Below are positions 17,845 to 28,136 of a stretch of 64,000 nt of DNA, in pieces (the first letter of the stretch is position 1; each line of letters starts with the position of its first letter). Source of the DNA: Chryseobacterium camelliae (lineage in GTDB: Bacteria > Bacteroidota > Bacteroidia > Flavobacteriales > Weeksellaceae); assembly GCF_030818575.1 (NCBI RefSeq), contig NZ_JAUTAL010000001.1, positions 1,302,001-1,366,000 of the forward strand, written 5' to 3'. Below the pieces are notes generated by a model. The model did no database searches, was not told the origin of the DNA, and saw only the letters and a list, made by a program, of their open reading frames with translations. The translations under genes and the position numbers were made by a program.

Positions 17845-20569
17845 ATGAAAAAACTTGCTCAGCGGATCGTCCTCACGGCAGTTTCCCTGCTTACAGGAAT
17901 TAACGCGTTCGGACAGCTTACCACGGTAAGAATCAACAAAAACACTACTTACCAGAAAGTTACGGGTTTCGGCGGATTTGTCTGCAGCCCGCAGTTTGGG
18001 TACAACCACATGACGACTTCGGAAATCCAGACCCTTTGGGGCGCCAACAGCCAGGCCGGCTACAACATCATGAGACTCTACATCCCGGAAGACAGTAACA
18101 ACTGGAGCTCGGTACTGGCAACAGCGCAGCTCGCCAAGTCGATGGGCTTAACGATTTTCGCCAGTCCGTGGACCATGCCGGCAGCTTGGAAAACCAACAA
18201 CCATGTGAACGCGGTATACACCGATGCTAATGGCGTACAGCAGATCGGTTATCTTAAAACGGCCAATTATCAGGATTATGCCCTGTATCTCAACAGTTTT
18301 GTTACCTACCTGCAGAACAACGGCGTAAACCTGGATTATATTTCCATCCAGAACGAGCCTGACGAAATGGCGCAGTACCAGGGATGCATCTGGACGCCGG
18401 CGCAAATTGCCAATTTCGTACGGGACTACGGCCAGCTGATCAACTGTAAAGTGATTGCTCCTGAAAGCGTAGGCTTTACAGACAATTTTCGCCAATGCCA
18501 TGCTCAACCAGGCGACCATGGATAATTTTGAAGTCTATGGCGGGCACCAGTACGGCCTGATGCAGTCTGCTTACAAGCAGTTTCAGAACAACAACAAAGA
18601 AATCTGGCAGACGGAATACCTGATCAACTGGAATCCTTCCAACGCGACCCCGCGCGATTTCAGCTGGAACCTGGATGCTTTTAATTTCGCATCCAGCATC
18701 AACAATGCCATGCTCGGAAACGTGAATGCCTGGATCCATTACGCTGCCAAACGGTATTACGCGCTGATGGGCGACGGAAGCAACGGAACCACGACCGGTG
18801 TAATGACAAAAAGAGGCTACATTCTTTCCCATTATGCCAAATATACCACCGGAAAAACACGCATCGCCGCAACCTGGGGCGACAATACAGGTGTGCTTCA
18901 GGGTTCTTCCTATATTTCCCTGGATGGGAATCAGGTAGTGCTGATGGTCATTAATCCTTCAGCCAATGCCTATAACCTTAAAGTGGATCTTCCTTTTTAT
19001 TCCACTTCCGGAACCAAAGTGCTGACCGATGCGCAGAATAATATGGCCACCACGCCCATCACAATGGCACAGACATTCCGTCCGGGTGTAACGATCAATG
19101 CTTCCAGTGTGATGACTTTCGTTTTCAACAAAAGTGCCGACCGCCCGGTTTCCCAGATGACCGGAAGCGACATCCGGTACAACAAGATCGAAACCATGAC
19201 GACGACCAATTCGTCTTTCGGAACAGGATACAACATCAGCAATACTACTGCTACTTTCTCCAATGCCAGTCCGCTGATCAGCAACAACATGACGGCAGCC
19301 AACGGCTATTTGCAGCTTAACGACCGCTACAACAAAATGGTATTGCATGTAAACAGTTTTACTACGGCAGGACAGAGCTATTCGGATAATACTACGCTGT
19401 ATTACATCAACAGCCAGGGGCTTACAAAGTCTTACAATTACGGAAAGATCACCTTCCCGGCAGGCGGCAATTTCGATATTACGCTGGATATTTCAAGACA
19501 GGTGTTGACCGACGGTTGTAAAGGCATTCTGGGAATCCGCAATTCCAATTACAGTTCCGTGCTGACGCTGAACTTAGGCGACGTCTATTTCAATGTAGGC
19601 AACGAAGTGGCTTCCAAATTTGCAGGCTCTTATTCCGATGGCGACAGCAACCTGATGGATGCTCTGGAAAACGGCTATTACACTTCGGTGGATTTCAGGA
19701 ATACGACAGGAACAACCTCCGCCAACAACTGGCAGCCGGTAAGCGCCAATTCTAACAACATTTATTATGTACCAGCTTCGGTAACTTCTTCAAACAACAA
19801 TGTGATCTCCGGAACCGCTGCCTCTAATCTCGTTCTTTCAGATCAGGGTAAAGATTTCCAGGTTCCGTTTACCTTTACGTCTGCGGCAGCGTCGTATTCC
19901 CGTACGTTTAACGGATTTGAAATGCTGCTTCTGCCTTTCACGGCTACAATTCCGTCCGGCGTGAGCGTTTATCAGCTGATGCCAAGTGCTACCGGAATCA
20001 GCTGTTCCGCGATTACCACCGGAACCATTCCGGCGAATACACCGGTACTGGTGAATGCTACCGGAGCCATTACTTTCCAGGGAACCGGAAATGTTTCCAC
20101 GCCGAAAGCCATCACTGTCAACCAGATGAACGGGGTATACAACACCATTAAAGTTCCGGCCAACAGCTATGTTTTACAGACCGTCAACGGAACACCGCAA
20201 TTCTCTAAAGTAGCAGCAGGAAGTGAACCGATGATAAATCCTTTCAGAGCGTATCTTACCGAGGAAAATACTTACACGGCATCAGTCCTTCCGTTAAGTT
20301 TTACGACACTGGCAGCGAGAGACCTTATTGCAGAAAGAAACGAGACGAATCTTTACCCAAGTCCGGCAAAAAATGAAATTTTCATCGACCTGAAAACTTC
20401 GGGCGCAGCTTCCGTATTCGATGCCAAAGGCAGCCTGGTAATCAGGGAAACGCCGCTGCATTCCGGTAAAAACCGTATCGATATCGGCCATCTTCCTGCA
20501 GGAATGTATCTAGTGGAAATTTCCCAATCCGGAAATAAATCCGTTCAGAAAAAGTTTATTAAACAGTAA
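17845..20569 (+). CDS. Secreted GH30 xylanase-like enzyme with T9SS tail (frameshifted)
   Basis: The gene is split into two frames (17845-18525 and 18500-20569). Removing one T from the run at 18486-18489 joins them into about 907 residues (DNFANAMLNQATMDNF). Order: signal peptide (ending NAFG-Q), GH30 barrel with acid/base Glu171 in SIQNEPD and nucleophile Glu257 (restored numbering) in WQTEYL, a GH30 side domain, long Thr/Ser/Asn-rich beta domains, and a type A T9SS sorting domain (NLYPSPAKNE ... GMYLVEI ... KKFIKQ). GH30 of this shape usually cuts glucuronoxylan or beta-1,6-glucan; the locus favours xylan. It is the only enzyme here with a clear T9SS tail. Whether the shift is real or an error is open. 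Confidence 0.82.
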
Positions 20570-20597
20570 ATTTAAACCAGGATTATTTTTTATACTT

Positions 20598-20629
20598 CAA
20601 AGCCACCATAACCGGTGGCTTTGTTTTTT
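20598..20629 (+). terminator. Terminator after GH30
   Basis: CAAAGCCACC and GGTGGCTTTG form a perfect 10-bp stem with a 6-nt loop, followed by six Ts. Confidence 0.88.
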
Positions 20630-20636
20630 GAAGTTC

Positions 20637-20671
20637 AAACCTCACAGGTTTTCAAAACCTGTGAGGTTTTT
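20637..20671. repeat. AACCTCACAGGTTTT-type palindromic repeat
   Basis: AAACCTCACAGGTTTT pairs with AAAACCTGTGAGGTTT. The same design recurs at 25885, 30603 and 30679 with different core bases. It could also serve as a terminator between the convergent GH30 and S41 genes. Confidence 0.75.
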
Positions 20672-20736
20672 AGTGCTATCAGGCATTATAACTCATTAAT
20701 AAGGTTTAATGTAAGCCCGATTTACTAAGTGCTGAT

Positions 20737-22459
20737 TTATTTTTTCTGATCAATCAGTTCCAGCGCTTTTAAAAGAAGAAGATCTTCTTTATTCCGGATG
20801 CTTTCAACGGTAGGACGTACTACGACATCCGGTTTTATACCAATACGCTGGGTTTCCCCTCCGTCCGGATAATAAATACCCAGTCCAGAAAAAATGATCT
20901 TATTGCCGTCAGTCAGTTTTATAGATGTTTTATTGCCGTCGGCTCCTGCGGTCTGGCTGCCTACAAAAATAACATTGGGGACTTTCTTTGAAAACCATGG
21001 CCCACATTTCCTCCGCACTTACGGTATGTTCATTGATAAGGACGACCACCTGTCCCTTGTACGGATCAGGATTCTCTTTTCCTGCAAACTTATACTCTTT
21101 ATTCACGATATTGTCTACAAAACAAAATCTACCCGGTTGAGTGAAATTGGGCTGGGTTTTTATTCCGTAAACAACGGGCTTGCTGAGTAAATAATCAAAC
21201 ACTTTAAGCAGGGAACCATTGTCATTGTAGCCGCGCAGGTCAAAAACCATCCCTTTGGTATTTTTGTATTGTTCCATCAGGGCAGGGATTTCTGCTCCCT
21301 TCAATGATGCAAATTCGAAATACACTTTATCATCGATGGGGAAGCTTGGGTTTAGGCGGCTTTCTTTCTCATTATAAGTTAAATAGTTATAGGTTTTTCC
21401 TTTGTATACCAGGTGAAGATCCGGGATTCCGTCTTTATCCCATTCATTGTTAAAAATGCGCTTCATCCGTTCCACGGTGGTCCGGAAGTTTTCCCCGTTC
21501 TTGTGAACTCCTTCCACTACGAAGGTTTCCTCATCCCCGCTAAAAAGGTAACTGTATGCCTCACGCAGTTTTACGGATTCATTGGAAAAGGCAAAATATT
21601 TCGACCTTTCCTTGATGTTTTTAAGAATTGATTTGCCGTTAATTTTAGTAATTAGATCACCAACTTCCAGATGGGCTTTTTTCATCTTCGCCTCATCTTT
21701 GATTCCGGTGATAAGCACAGTATCTTCAACCATCTGAAAAGTAAAGGGGGAGGACAGCTTCCCGACCACATCATATTGGTAGGTCTTTTCAATTCCGACA
21801 TGGGTATCCTGCAACTCAGCAGCCAGCTGCATCACTGCCGATTCATACTCTTTCTCATTGTTGATCTTTTTAAATAAAGGAATGTATTTTTTCAGGACAT
21901 CATCCCATTGATGGTCAAGCAGGTATTTGTAAGGATAAAAATACTCAACCACATTCCAGATCCTGAATAAATCCAGCATTTTAACGTCTTTTGAAAAAGT
22001 ACCGTACACTTTTTCATTGGCACTGCTGAAATAGATGCCGCTTTTAGCTGTATTGGAATAAAAGCTGCCAACATTTTCGGGTATATTAACCAGATGGAGG
22101 AGACGGTTTTTATTCTCAGGGCTCACTTTTCTTAATTTTTCGATCCATGATGCATCAAAATTCCGGAGGGTAATACTGTCACATTCGCTCTCCTGCTTAG
22201 GAATTTTATCAAACTTCTGTTCATCCGCGGTGTTCAGCCAATTTTTTATGAGGCCATCGGTTCCTGCTTTTGAATCTTGGCGAAAACTTGCTAATAAAAC
22301 GGCATCCCAATCTGTTTTTCCCTGGGAAACGGCAGGATGATAATATTTGATTAATCCCCAGACTTTTCCCATTTCATAAAGGTCACGATCAGAAAAGGTG
22401 TTCAACTGGGCAGACAGGGTAGAGGTGATTAAAGATAAGATCAGGATAATGGATTTCAT
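20737..22459 (-). CDS. S41-family (C-terminal processing-type) peptidase, frameshifted
   Basis: Two overlapping minus-strand frames (20930-22459 and 20737-21018) form one protein of about 573 residues once a single extra base near 20983-20989 is removed (FKEVPNVIFVGSQTAGADG). It has a signal peptide (ITSTLSA-Q), N-terminal helical part, a PDZ-like segment (residues about 240-300: GDLITKINGKS), and the S41 tail-protease core (FDLRGYNDNGS; VVLINEHTVSAEE with the likely nucleophile Ser in TVSAEE). After the join, SQTAGADGN continues the core. It acts presumably in the periplasm on unknown proteins. It is unrelated to sugar use and convergent with GH30. Confidence 0.82.
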
Positions 22460-23094
22460 GTTTATATTGGGAATTTGTTATTTATGAATAACTGGTCATA
22501 ATTTTCAGGGCTTAAATTAGTGGTATTTTGTGAAACTGCGATCATTTATTTTTTATTGTTTACAAGAGCGTTTGAAATATGACCTTTTAAGCAGATCAAC
22601 ATTTATAAAGATTAAATGGTAAGTTCAGTTTAGGTCTCCATCAGCAGATAAAAATCAGGAATCGGGTCTACTTTCTTTTATGTATCATAAAACATCAGAC
22701 CTGATCATTCAGAAAAGCAGTATTCCATAGGAATACCATCCGTGTAGCAGGGGGAAATTTTAATGGAAACAGCACTCTGTAGGAGTGCCATCTTATCAAT
22801 AGTTGCAAAAGATTGAACTCCTCCGGAGTTCGGTTGTTTTTTTTCATTCATCCTACACACATACTGCTCCTATGGAGCAGACCAGGTAATCAGCAAGCCT
22901 ATCTTTTGTAACTTTTGCGGTTAAAATAAAACCACTTCATCAAATCAGCTTGCTAATTCCTTCTTTGCCTGCTTAAAACAGAAAAAGAAACGAAAGCTTT
23001 GCGTCAAAAAACCTGCTTAAACGTTTCTAAACTTAAATTTATCAAAATCATCACTTTTAAAAATTCTAGTCCATCAATATTATTCTCAAAAATT

Positions 23095-23113
23095 AAGTGT
23101 TCATTACACATTT
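23095..23113 (+). promoter_or_regulatory. AraR-type operator box (site B, GH3)
   Basis: AAGTGTTCATTACACATTT matches all 12 fixed positions of AAGTGT-N7-ACATTT. Its centre is 26 bp before the first base of the -7 element at 23130. Confidence 0.72.
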
Positions 23114-23129
23114 ATTTAAAAGAGAATCC

Positions 23130-23137
23130 TATATTTG
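23130..23137 (+). promoter_or_regulatory. -7 promoter element for GH3-GH51
   Basis: TATATTTG is identical to the -7 elements at 17405 and 27982 and has the same relation to the operator box. It predicts a transcript start about 80 bp before the GH3 ATG. Confidence 0.62.
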
Positions 23138-23223
23138 TGCTTCTCACAAAGATTACAAGAAACCATTGATGAATTTTAAATGATGAAAAAGCTTACAGAA
23201 CGTTTGACCATTGACATTCATAT

Positions 23224-25860
23224 ATGAAAAAGATCACTTTAGGCATCGGCCTCCTCATCAGTACGGTATCGGCAGTATCTGCACAGACCGTCGGTACAGA
23301 ACCGTTCAGAAATACAAAATTATCCGTAGAACAGCGAATTGAAAACCTTCTCGGACTGCTTACCGTAGATGAAAAAATAGGAATGATGATGGATAATTCC
23401 AAAGCCGTTCCCCGGTTGGGTATTCCCGCATACGGCTGGTGGAACGAGGCCCTGCACGGTGTGGCCAGGGCGGGAACCGCTACGGTTTTTCCTCAGGCCA
23501 TCGGGTTGGCAGCAAGCTGGGACGTACCGGAACATCTGAAAACTTTTGAAATGATTTCTGACGAAGCCAGAGCCAAATACAATAGGTCTTTCGACGAAGC
23601 AGGAAAAACCGGACGATATGAAGGACTGACATTCTGGACACCCAACATCAATATCTTCCGTGATCCGCGATGGGGAAGAGGACAGGAAACCTATGGAGAA
23701 GACCCGTTCCTGACGGCAAGCCTGGGCGTAGCAGCTGTAAAAGGATTGCAGGGAAATGATCCCGACTACTTCAAAACCCACGCCTGCGCCAAGCATTTCG
23801 CCGTACACAGCGGCCCGGAATGGAACCGGCACTCTTACAACGCTGAAATTTCCCACCGCGACCTTTATGAAACCTATCTACCGGCTTTCAAAGCTTTGGT
23901 GATCGAAGGAAATGTAAGGGAAGTGATGTGTGCCTACAACGCATTCGATGGTCAGCCATGCTGCGCCAATGATTTTTTGGTAAGCGATATTCTGAGAGGA
24001 AAATGGAAATACGACGGAATGGTGGTGTCCGATTGTTGGGCACTTGCCGATTTCTATCAGAAAAAATACCACGGAACCCATCCGGATGAAAAATCCACGG
24101 CAGCCGATGCGCTGAAACATTCTACCGACCTTGAATGCGGAGATACCTACAACAATCTTAATAAATCTTTGGCCAGCGGCCTCATCACTGAAAAAGACAT
24201 CGATGCATCCATGCGCCGGATCCTGAAAGGCTGGTTTGAACTCGGTATGCTCGATCCGAAATCAGCCGTACGCTGGAACAGCATTCCGTATACGGTAGTC
24301 GATTCCGAAGAGCATAAGCAACAAGCACTGAAAATGGCCCGGAAGTCGATCGTGCTCATGAAAAATGAGAAAAGTGTTCTTCCTTTAAATAAAAGCATAA
24401 AGAAAATTGCAATTGTAGGCCCTAATGCCGATGATGGAATCATGCAGCTGGGCAACTACAACGGAACCCCTTCTTCTACGGTTACTATCCTGGAAGGTAT
24501 TAGAGCCAAGCTTCCCAGTACGGAAATCATCTATGAAAAAGGATGCGAAATTGCAGACCCTTCCGCAAGGACATTGCTTGCCAAAAATTTTAAAAGCCAG
24601 AAAAACGGGGCACCGGGAATGAAGGTAGAATTCTTCAACAATCCCGATTGGCAGGGAACCCCGGCGAATACTTCAGTAAACAATTCTGCTATTAATTACA
24701 GCAGCTTCGGCGGAACCCAGCTCGCTCCGGGCGTTAACCGCGAAAATACTTCCGCCAGGATTTCCGGTACCTTTACCAGCAGCTACACCGGAGAAGTGGT
24801 ATTCTCCGCATTTACCTCCGATGTGTACACCTTATTGATCGATGGAAAGGAAATCGCCACCCGCAAAGGCCCGGACGCAAGACATCCGTCGGAATTTCCG
24901 GTACAGATGCAGAAAGGAAAAGAATACCAGGTGGAACTCTGTCACAGCCAGAAAGGAAAATATGTAAGTATCGGTTTTGAGGTATACCGTAAAGATCCGG
25001 TGAATTTTGCCGACGTAAAAGAAAAAGTAAAAGACGCCGACGTGATCGTATTTGCAGGCGGACTTTCCCCAAGCCTTGAAGGAGAGGAAATGCTGGTGAA
25101 TGCCGAAGGTTTCAAAGGAGGGGATAAAACCAATATCGAACTGCCGAAAGTTCAGCGTGAGCTTTTGGCCGAATTGAGAAAGACAGGAAAACCGGTTGTT
25201 TTTGTACTGTGTACCGGAAGTGCCCTCGGTCTTGAGCAGGACGAAAAAAATTACGATGCCTTGGTAAACGCCTGGTACGGCGGACAATCCGGCGGAACAG
25301 CCGTAGCCGATGTATTGTTCGGAGATTACAACCCATCCGGAAAGCTTCCGGTTACTTTCTATAAAAATATCGCACAGCTGGATAATGCCCTGTCTAAAAC
25401 CAGCAAGCATGAGGGGTTTGAAAATTACGACATGCAGGGACGAACCTACCGTTACATGAAAGAAAAACCGTTGTATCCTTTCGGTCACGGACTTAGTTAT
25501 TCAGCATTTTCTTATGGAAATGCGACCCTCAGCAAAAACAGCATCGGTACGAATGAAACTGTAACCCTTTCAGTTCCGGTAACTAATACGTCCGGAAAAA
25601 ACGGAGAAGAAGTCGTTGAGGTCTATGTTAAACGGAACAATGATCCGTTGGCTCCTGTAAAAACACTCAGGGCCTTCCAAAGGGTATCCGTTCCGTCCAA
25701 AAACTCTAAAACTGTCCAGCTCACCCTGTCTCCGGATTCTTTTATGTTCTATGACGAAAAAGCGGATGACCTGGTGTCCAAACCCGGCGATTATACCATC
25801 CTGTACGGCGGAACTTCTGCCGATTCAGGATTAAAAAGCCTTCCGCTCAAGGTAAAATAA
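23224..25860 (+). CDS. Secreted GH3 beta-xylosidase with PA14 insert
   Basis: An 878-residue protein with a signal peptide (VSAVSA-Q). Domains: GH3 (alpha/beta)8 barrel with nucleophile Asp270 in VVSDCWAL (the SDC form is usual in beta-xylosidases), the (alpha/beta)6 sandwich domain interrupted by a PA14 domain (about residues 466-600, MKVEFFNNPDWQG onward), and a C-terminal fibronectin-III-like domain. The expected substrate is xylo-oligosaccharides, giving xylose in the periplasm; an arabinosidase side activity is possible in this family. It is first in a unit with GH51 and is preceded by an AraR-type box. Confidence 0.9.
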   Translation: MKKITLGIGLLISTVSAVSAQTVGTEPFRNTKLSVEQRIENLLGLLTVDEKIGMMMDNSKAVPRLGIPAYGWWNEALHGVARAGTATVFPQAIGLAASWDVPEHLKTFEMISDEARAKYNRSFDEAGKTGRYEGLTFWTPNINIFRDPRWGRGQETYGEDPFLTASLGVAAVKGLQGNDPDYFKTHACAKHFAVHSGPEWNRHSYNAEISHRDLYETYLPAFKALVIEGNVREVMCAYNAFDGQPCCANDFLVSDILRGKWKYDGMVVSDCWALADFYQKKYHGTHPDEKSTAADALKHSTDLECGDTYNNLNKSLASGLITEKDIDASMRRILKGWFELGMLDPKSAVRWNSIPYTVVDSEEHKQQALKMARKSIVLMKNEKSVLPLNKSIKKIAIVGPNADDGIMQLGNYNGTPSSTVTILEGIRAKLPSTEIIYEKGCEIADPSARTLLAKNFKSQKNGAPGMKVEFFNNPDWQGTPANTSVNNSAINYSSFGGTQLAPGVNRENTSARISGTFTSSYTGEVVFSAFTSDVYTLLIDGKEIATRKGPDARHPSEFPVQMQKGKEYQVELCHSQKGKYVSIGFEVYRKDPVNFADVKEKVKDADVIVFAGGLSPSLEGEEMLVNAEGFKGGDKTNIELPKVQRELLAELRKTGKPVVFVLCTGSALGLEQDEKNYDALVNAWYGGQSGGTAVADVLFGDYNPSGKLPVTFYKNIAQLDNALSKTSKHEGFENYDMQGRTYRYMKEKPLYPFGHGLSYSAFSYGNATLSKNSIGTNETVTLSVPVTNTSGKNGEEVVEVYVKRNNDPLAPVKTLRAFQRVSVPSKNSKTVQLTLSPDSFMFYDEKADDLVSKPGDYTILYGGTSADSGLKSLPLKVK

Positions 25861-25884
25861 TAATTAAACTTACAAAACCTCACA

Positions 25885-25917
25885 AAACCTCATAGGTTTT
25901 AAAAACCTATGAGGTTT
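25885..25917. repeat. AACCTCATAGGTTTT palindromic repeat
   Basis: AAACCTCATAGGTTTT pairs with AAAACCTATGAGGTTT in the 71-bp gap between GH3 and GH51; nearly identical to 30603-30635. Confidence 0.78.
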
Positions 25918-25931
25918 GATAAGCAGACTTC

Positions 25932-27911
25932 ATGAAAACAAAAAATACAATTTGTGCCGCCGCACTTTTCCTGACGGCCACTTTCTTTTCCGCTCAGTCT
26001 CAAAAATCAAGCTTCAGCCTTGATCTGAACGGTGCATCTACCGGAATTAAGATCCAGCCAACGATGTACGGGATTTTCTTTGAGGATATCAACTTTGCAG
26101 CAGACGGCGGATTGTACGCTGAACTCATCAAAAACCGCAGCTTCGAATTCGACGAACCGCTGACAGGATGGAAGCAGCCTAACACGAAAACATTGTCTCC
26201 AAACCTGGATTCCGGGTTTTTGACAATCATAACCGATAAGTCTAAATCTAATAGAAATTACGCAAGAATTACGGTTTGGAACGACAAAAACTATCTGCTG
26301 GAAAATGAAGGATTCAGAGGAATCGGGCTGCATCAGGGTGAAAAATATGACTTAAGTTTTAATTTGGAAAACGTTTCAGGAAACATTTCTGCCATCAACA
26401 TCAGTCTTGTCGACGAAAAAGGAACGGTGGTTTCTTCAGTTTCCAACATCATAAAAGGCGGAGGCTGGCAAAAGTACAATGCGGTTTTCAATCCTTCCAA
26501 AACCATTGAAAAAGCAAAGCTCCAGATCACATTTACCGGAAAAGGCGTTGTGAATATGGATATGATCTCACTGTTTCCCCAGGATACCTGGAGAGGAAGA
26601 AAAGGGGGATTAAGAAAAGATCTGGTGCAGAAATTATATGATTTACAGCCGGGATTTTTACGTTTTCCGGGGGGCTGCATCGTAGAAGGAAGGACATTGG
26701 CAGAACGGTACCAGTGGAAAAAAACAATTGGTAAAGTGGAAGACAGGGAAAACCTGATCAATAAATGGAACAACGGATTTGCGCATCGCCTCACCCCTGA
26801 TTACTGGCAGTCTTTCGGTCTTGGCTTTTTTGAATATTTCCAGCTGGCAGAGGATTTGGGTGCAGAACCGCTTCCGATTTTAAGCTGTGGAATGGCTTGC
26901 CAGTTTAATACCGCCGAACTCGTAAAAATGGAAGATCTGAATCCGTATGTTCAGGACGCTTTGGACCTGATTGAATTTGCCAACGGCGATTCCCATACCA
27001 AATGGGGAAAAATCCGTGCTGAAATGGGACATCCGCAACCTTTTAACATGAAATTCATCGGGGTTGGAAACGAACAATGGGGAGCAGATTATATCGAACG
27101 CTATAAAGTTTTTGAAAAGGCCATCCACACCAAATATCCGGATATTAAGATCGTTTCCGGAAGCGGGCCTTCTCCAGACGGCGATTTCTTTGATTACGGA
27201 TGGAAAGAGCTGAAAAAGCTTAACGCCCAGATTGTCGACGAGCATTACTACAATTCCCCGGAATGGTTTATGAAAAATGCAGGAAGATACGATACATACG
27301 ACCGTTCCGGACCTAAAGTTTTTGCCGGGGAATATGCAGCGCAATCGGTTGGCGTTGTGAAGCCTGACAATAAAAACAGTTGGCTTACCGCACTTTCTGA
27401 AGCCGCTTTCATGACCGGACTCGAACGCAATGCGGATGTGGTGACCATGACGTCTTATGCGCCGCTGTTTGCCCATGCGGAAGGATGGCAGTGGACGCCG
27501 GACCTGATCTGGTTCAATAACTTAAAATCTTACGCAACGCCTAATTATTATGTTCAGAAACTTTTTTCCAACAACAAAGGAACAGAGGTTCTGAAAATAA
27601 CCGGTAACGGAAAACCGGTAACAGGGCATGATCAGCTGTATGCCACGGCCGTAAAAGATGCAAAGACTAGAGAAACCATTATCAAGATCGTGAATACGGA
27701 TGCCGAAAGTAAATCCGTAACCATCAATCCGGAAAGCTTAAAGCTAGGGAACAGGTTGACGAAAATTACCCTGACAGCACCGCAGCTTTCTACCGAGAAC
27801 AGCTTTGAAAATGAACCCATTCAGCCTAAAGAAGAAACCTTGAGCCTGAAAAAAGGGAAAGTAGTTGTGGATATTCCATCTCAATCACTGGTAATTTTAA
27901 AGATTAATTAA
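25932..27911 (+). CDS. Secreted GH51 alpha-L-arabinofuranosidase
   Basis: A 659-residue enzyme with a signal peptide (TFFSA-Q), an N-terminal carbohydrate-binding-like region (about 30-215), the GH51 barrel and a C-terminal beta-sandwich. Acid/base Glu381 is in GVGNEQWG and the nucleophile Glu467 in VFAGEYAAQ. The family releases arabinofuranose from arabinan and arabinoxylan with retention. The signal peptide shows it works outside the cytoplasm, unlike many bacterial GH51. It follows GH3 after a hairpin repeat and precedes the arabinose catabolic operon, to which its product would be delivered. Confidence 0.92.
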   Translation: MKTKNTICAAALFLTATFFSAQSQKSSFSLDLNGASTGIKIQPTMYGIFFEDINFAADGGLYAELIKNRSFEFDEPLTGWKQPNTKTLSPNLDSGFLTIITDKSKSNRNYARITVWNDKNYLLENEGFRGIGLHQGEKYDLSFNLENVSGNISAINISLVDEKGTVVSSVSNIIKGGGWQKYNAVFNPSKTIEKAKLQITFTGKGVVNMDMISLFPQDTWRGRKGGLRKDLVQKLYDLQPGFLRFPGGCIVEGRTLAERYQWKKTIGKVEDRENLINKWNNGFAHRLTPDYWQSFGLGFFEYFQLAEDLGAEPLPILSCGMACQFNTAELVKMEDLNPYVQDALDLIEFANGDSHTKWGKIRAEMGHPQPFNMKFIGVGNEQWGADYIERYKVFEKAIHTKYPDIKIVSGSGPSPDGDFFDYGWKELKKLNAQIVDEHYYNSPEWFMKNAGRYDTYDRSGPKVFAGEYAAQSVGVVKPDNKNSWLTALSEAAFMTGLERNADVVTMTSYAPLFAHAEGWQWTPDLIWFNNLKSYATPNYYVQKLFSNNKGTEVLKITGNGKPVTGHDQLYATAVKDAKTRETIIKIVNTDAESKSVTINPESLKLGNRLTKITLTAPQLSTENSFENEPIQPKEETLSLKKGKVVVDIPSQSLVILKIN

Positions 27912-27947
27912 ATTTAAATAATTGATAATCAGTAAATAATAAAAATT

Positions 27948-27966
27948 AAGTGTATTTATTACATTT
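27948..27966 (+). promoter_or_regulatory. AraR-type operator box (site C, araB)
   Basis: AAGTGTATTTATTACATTT matches AAGTGT-N7-ACATTT at every fixed base. Its centre is 25 bp before the first base of the -7 element at 27982. Confidence 0.75.
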
Positions 27967-27981
27967 AATTAAAAAGAATCT

Positions 27982-27989
27982 TATATTTG
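27982..27989 (+). promoter_or_regulatory. -7 promoter element for the araB operon
   Basis: TATATTTG, as in the GH30 and GH3 promoters. The leader to the araB ATG would be about 140 nt. Confidence 0.62.
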
Positions 27990-28136
27990 TTTGAATCTCT
28001 AAAATGGAGGTGGAACAGCATACGGTCAACAAATGAAGATGTTAAATAGACCTTCATTAACTTCATCGGAAATGTTTAAACTAAAAAAGATTCAGACTGA
28101 TTTAAAACAGATTATCAAAATTAAGCATATACATTA

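Larger units (their letters stand above)
22460..23223. other. 760-bp divergent gap with short palindromes and AraR-type promoter
   Basis: The gap separates the minus-strand S41 gene from GH3. It contains short palindromes of the form CTCCtccGGAG and GCTCCTATGGAGC (about 22815-22885), close in style to those at 50290-50370. Its right end carries an AraR-type box (23095-23113) and a TATATTTG element (23130-23137). No coding frame is convincing. Confidence 0.55.

Noticed and set aside
24832..25488. 218-codon minus-strand frame opposite GH3
   Set aside because: Mirror of the GH3 PA14 and sandwich domains; Phe-rich composition is typical of a shadow frame.
26880..27476. 198-codon minus-strand frame opposite GH51
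   Set aside because: Covers the catalytic part of GH51 on the other strand; no independent support.
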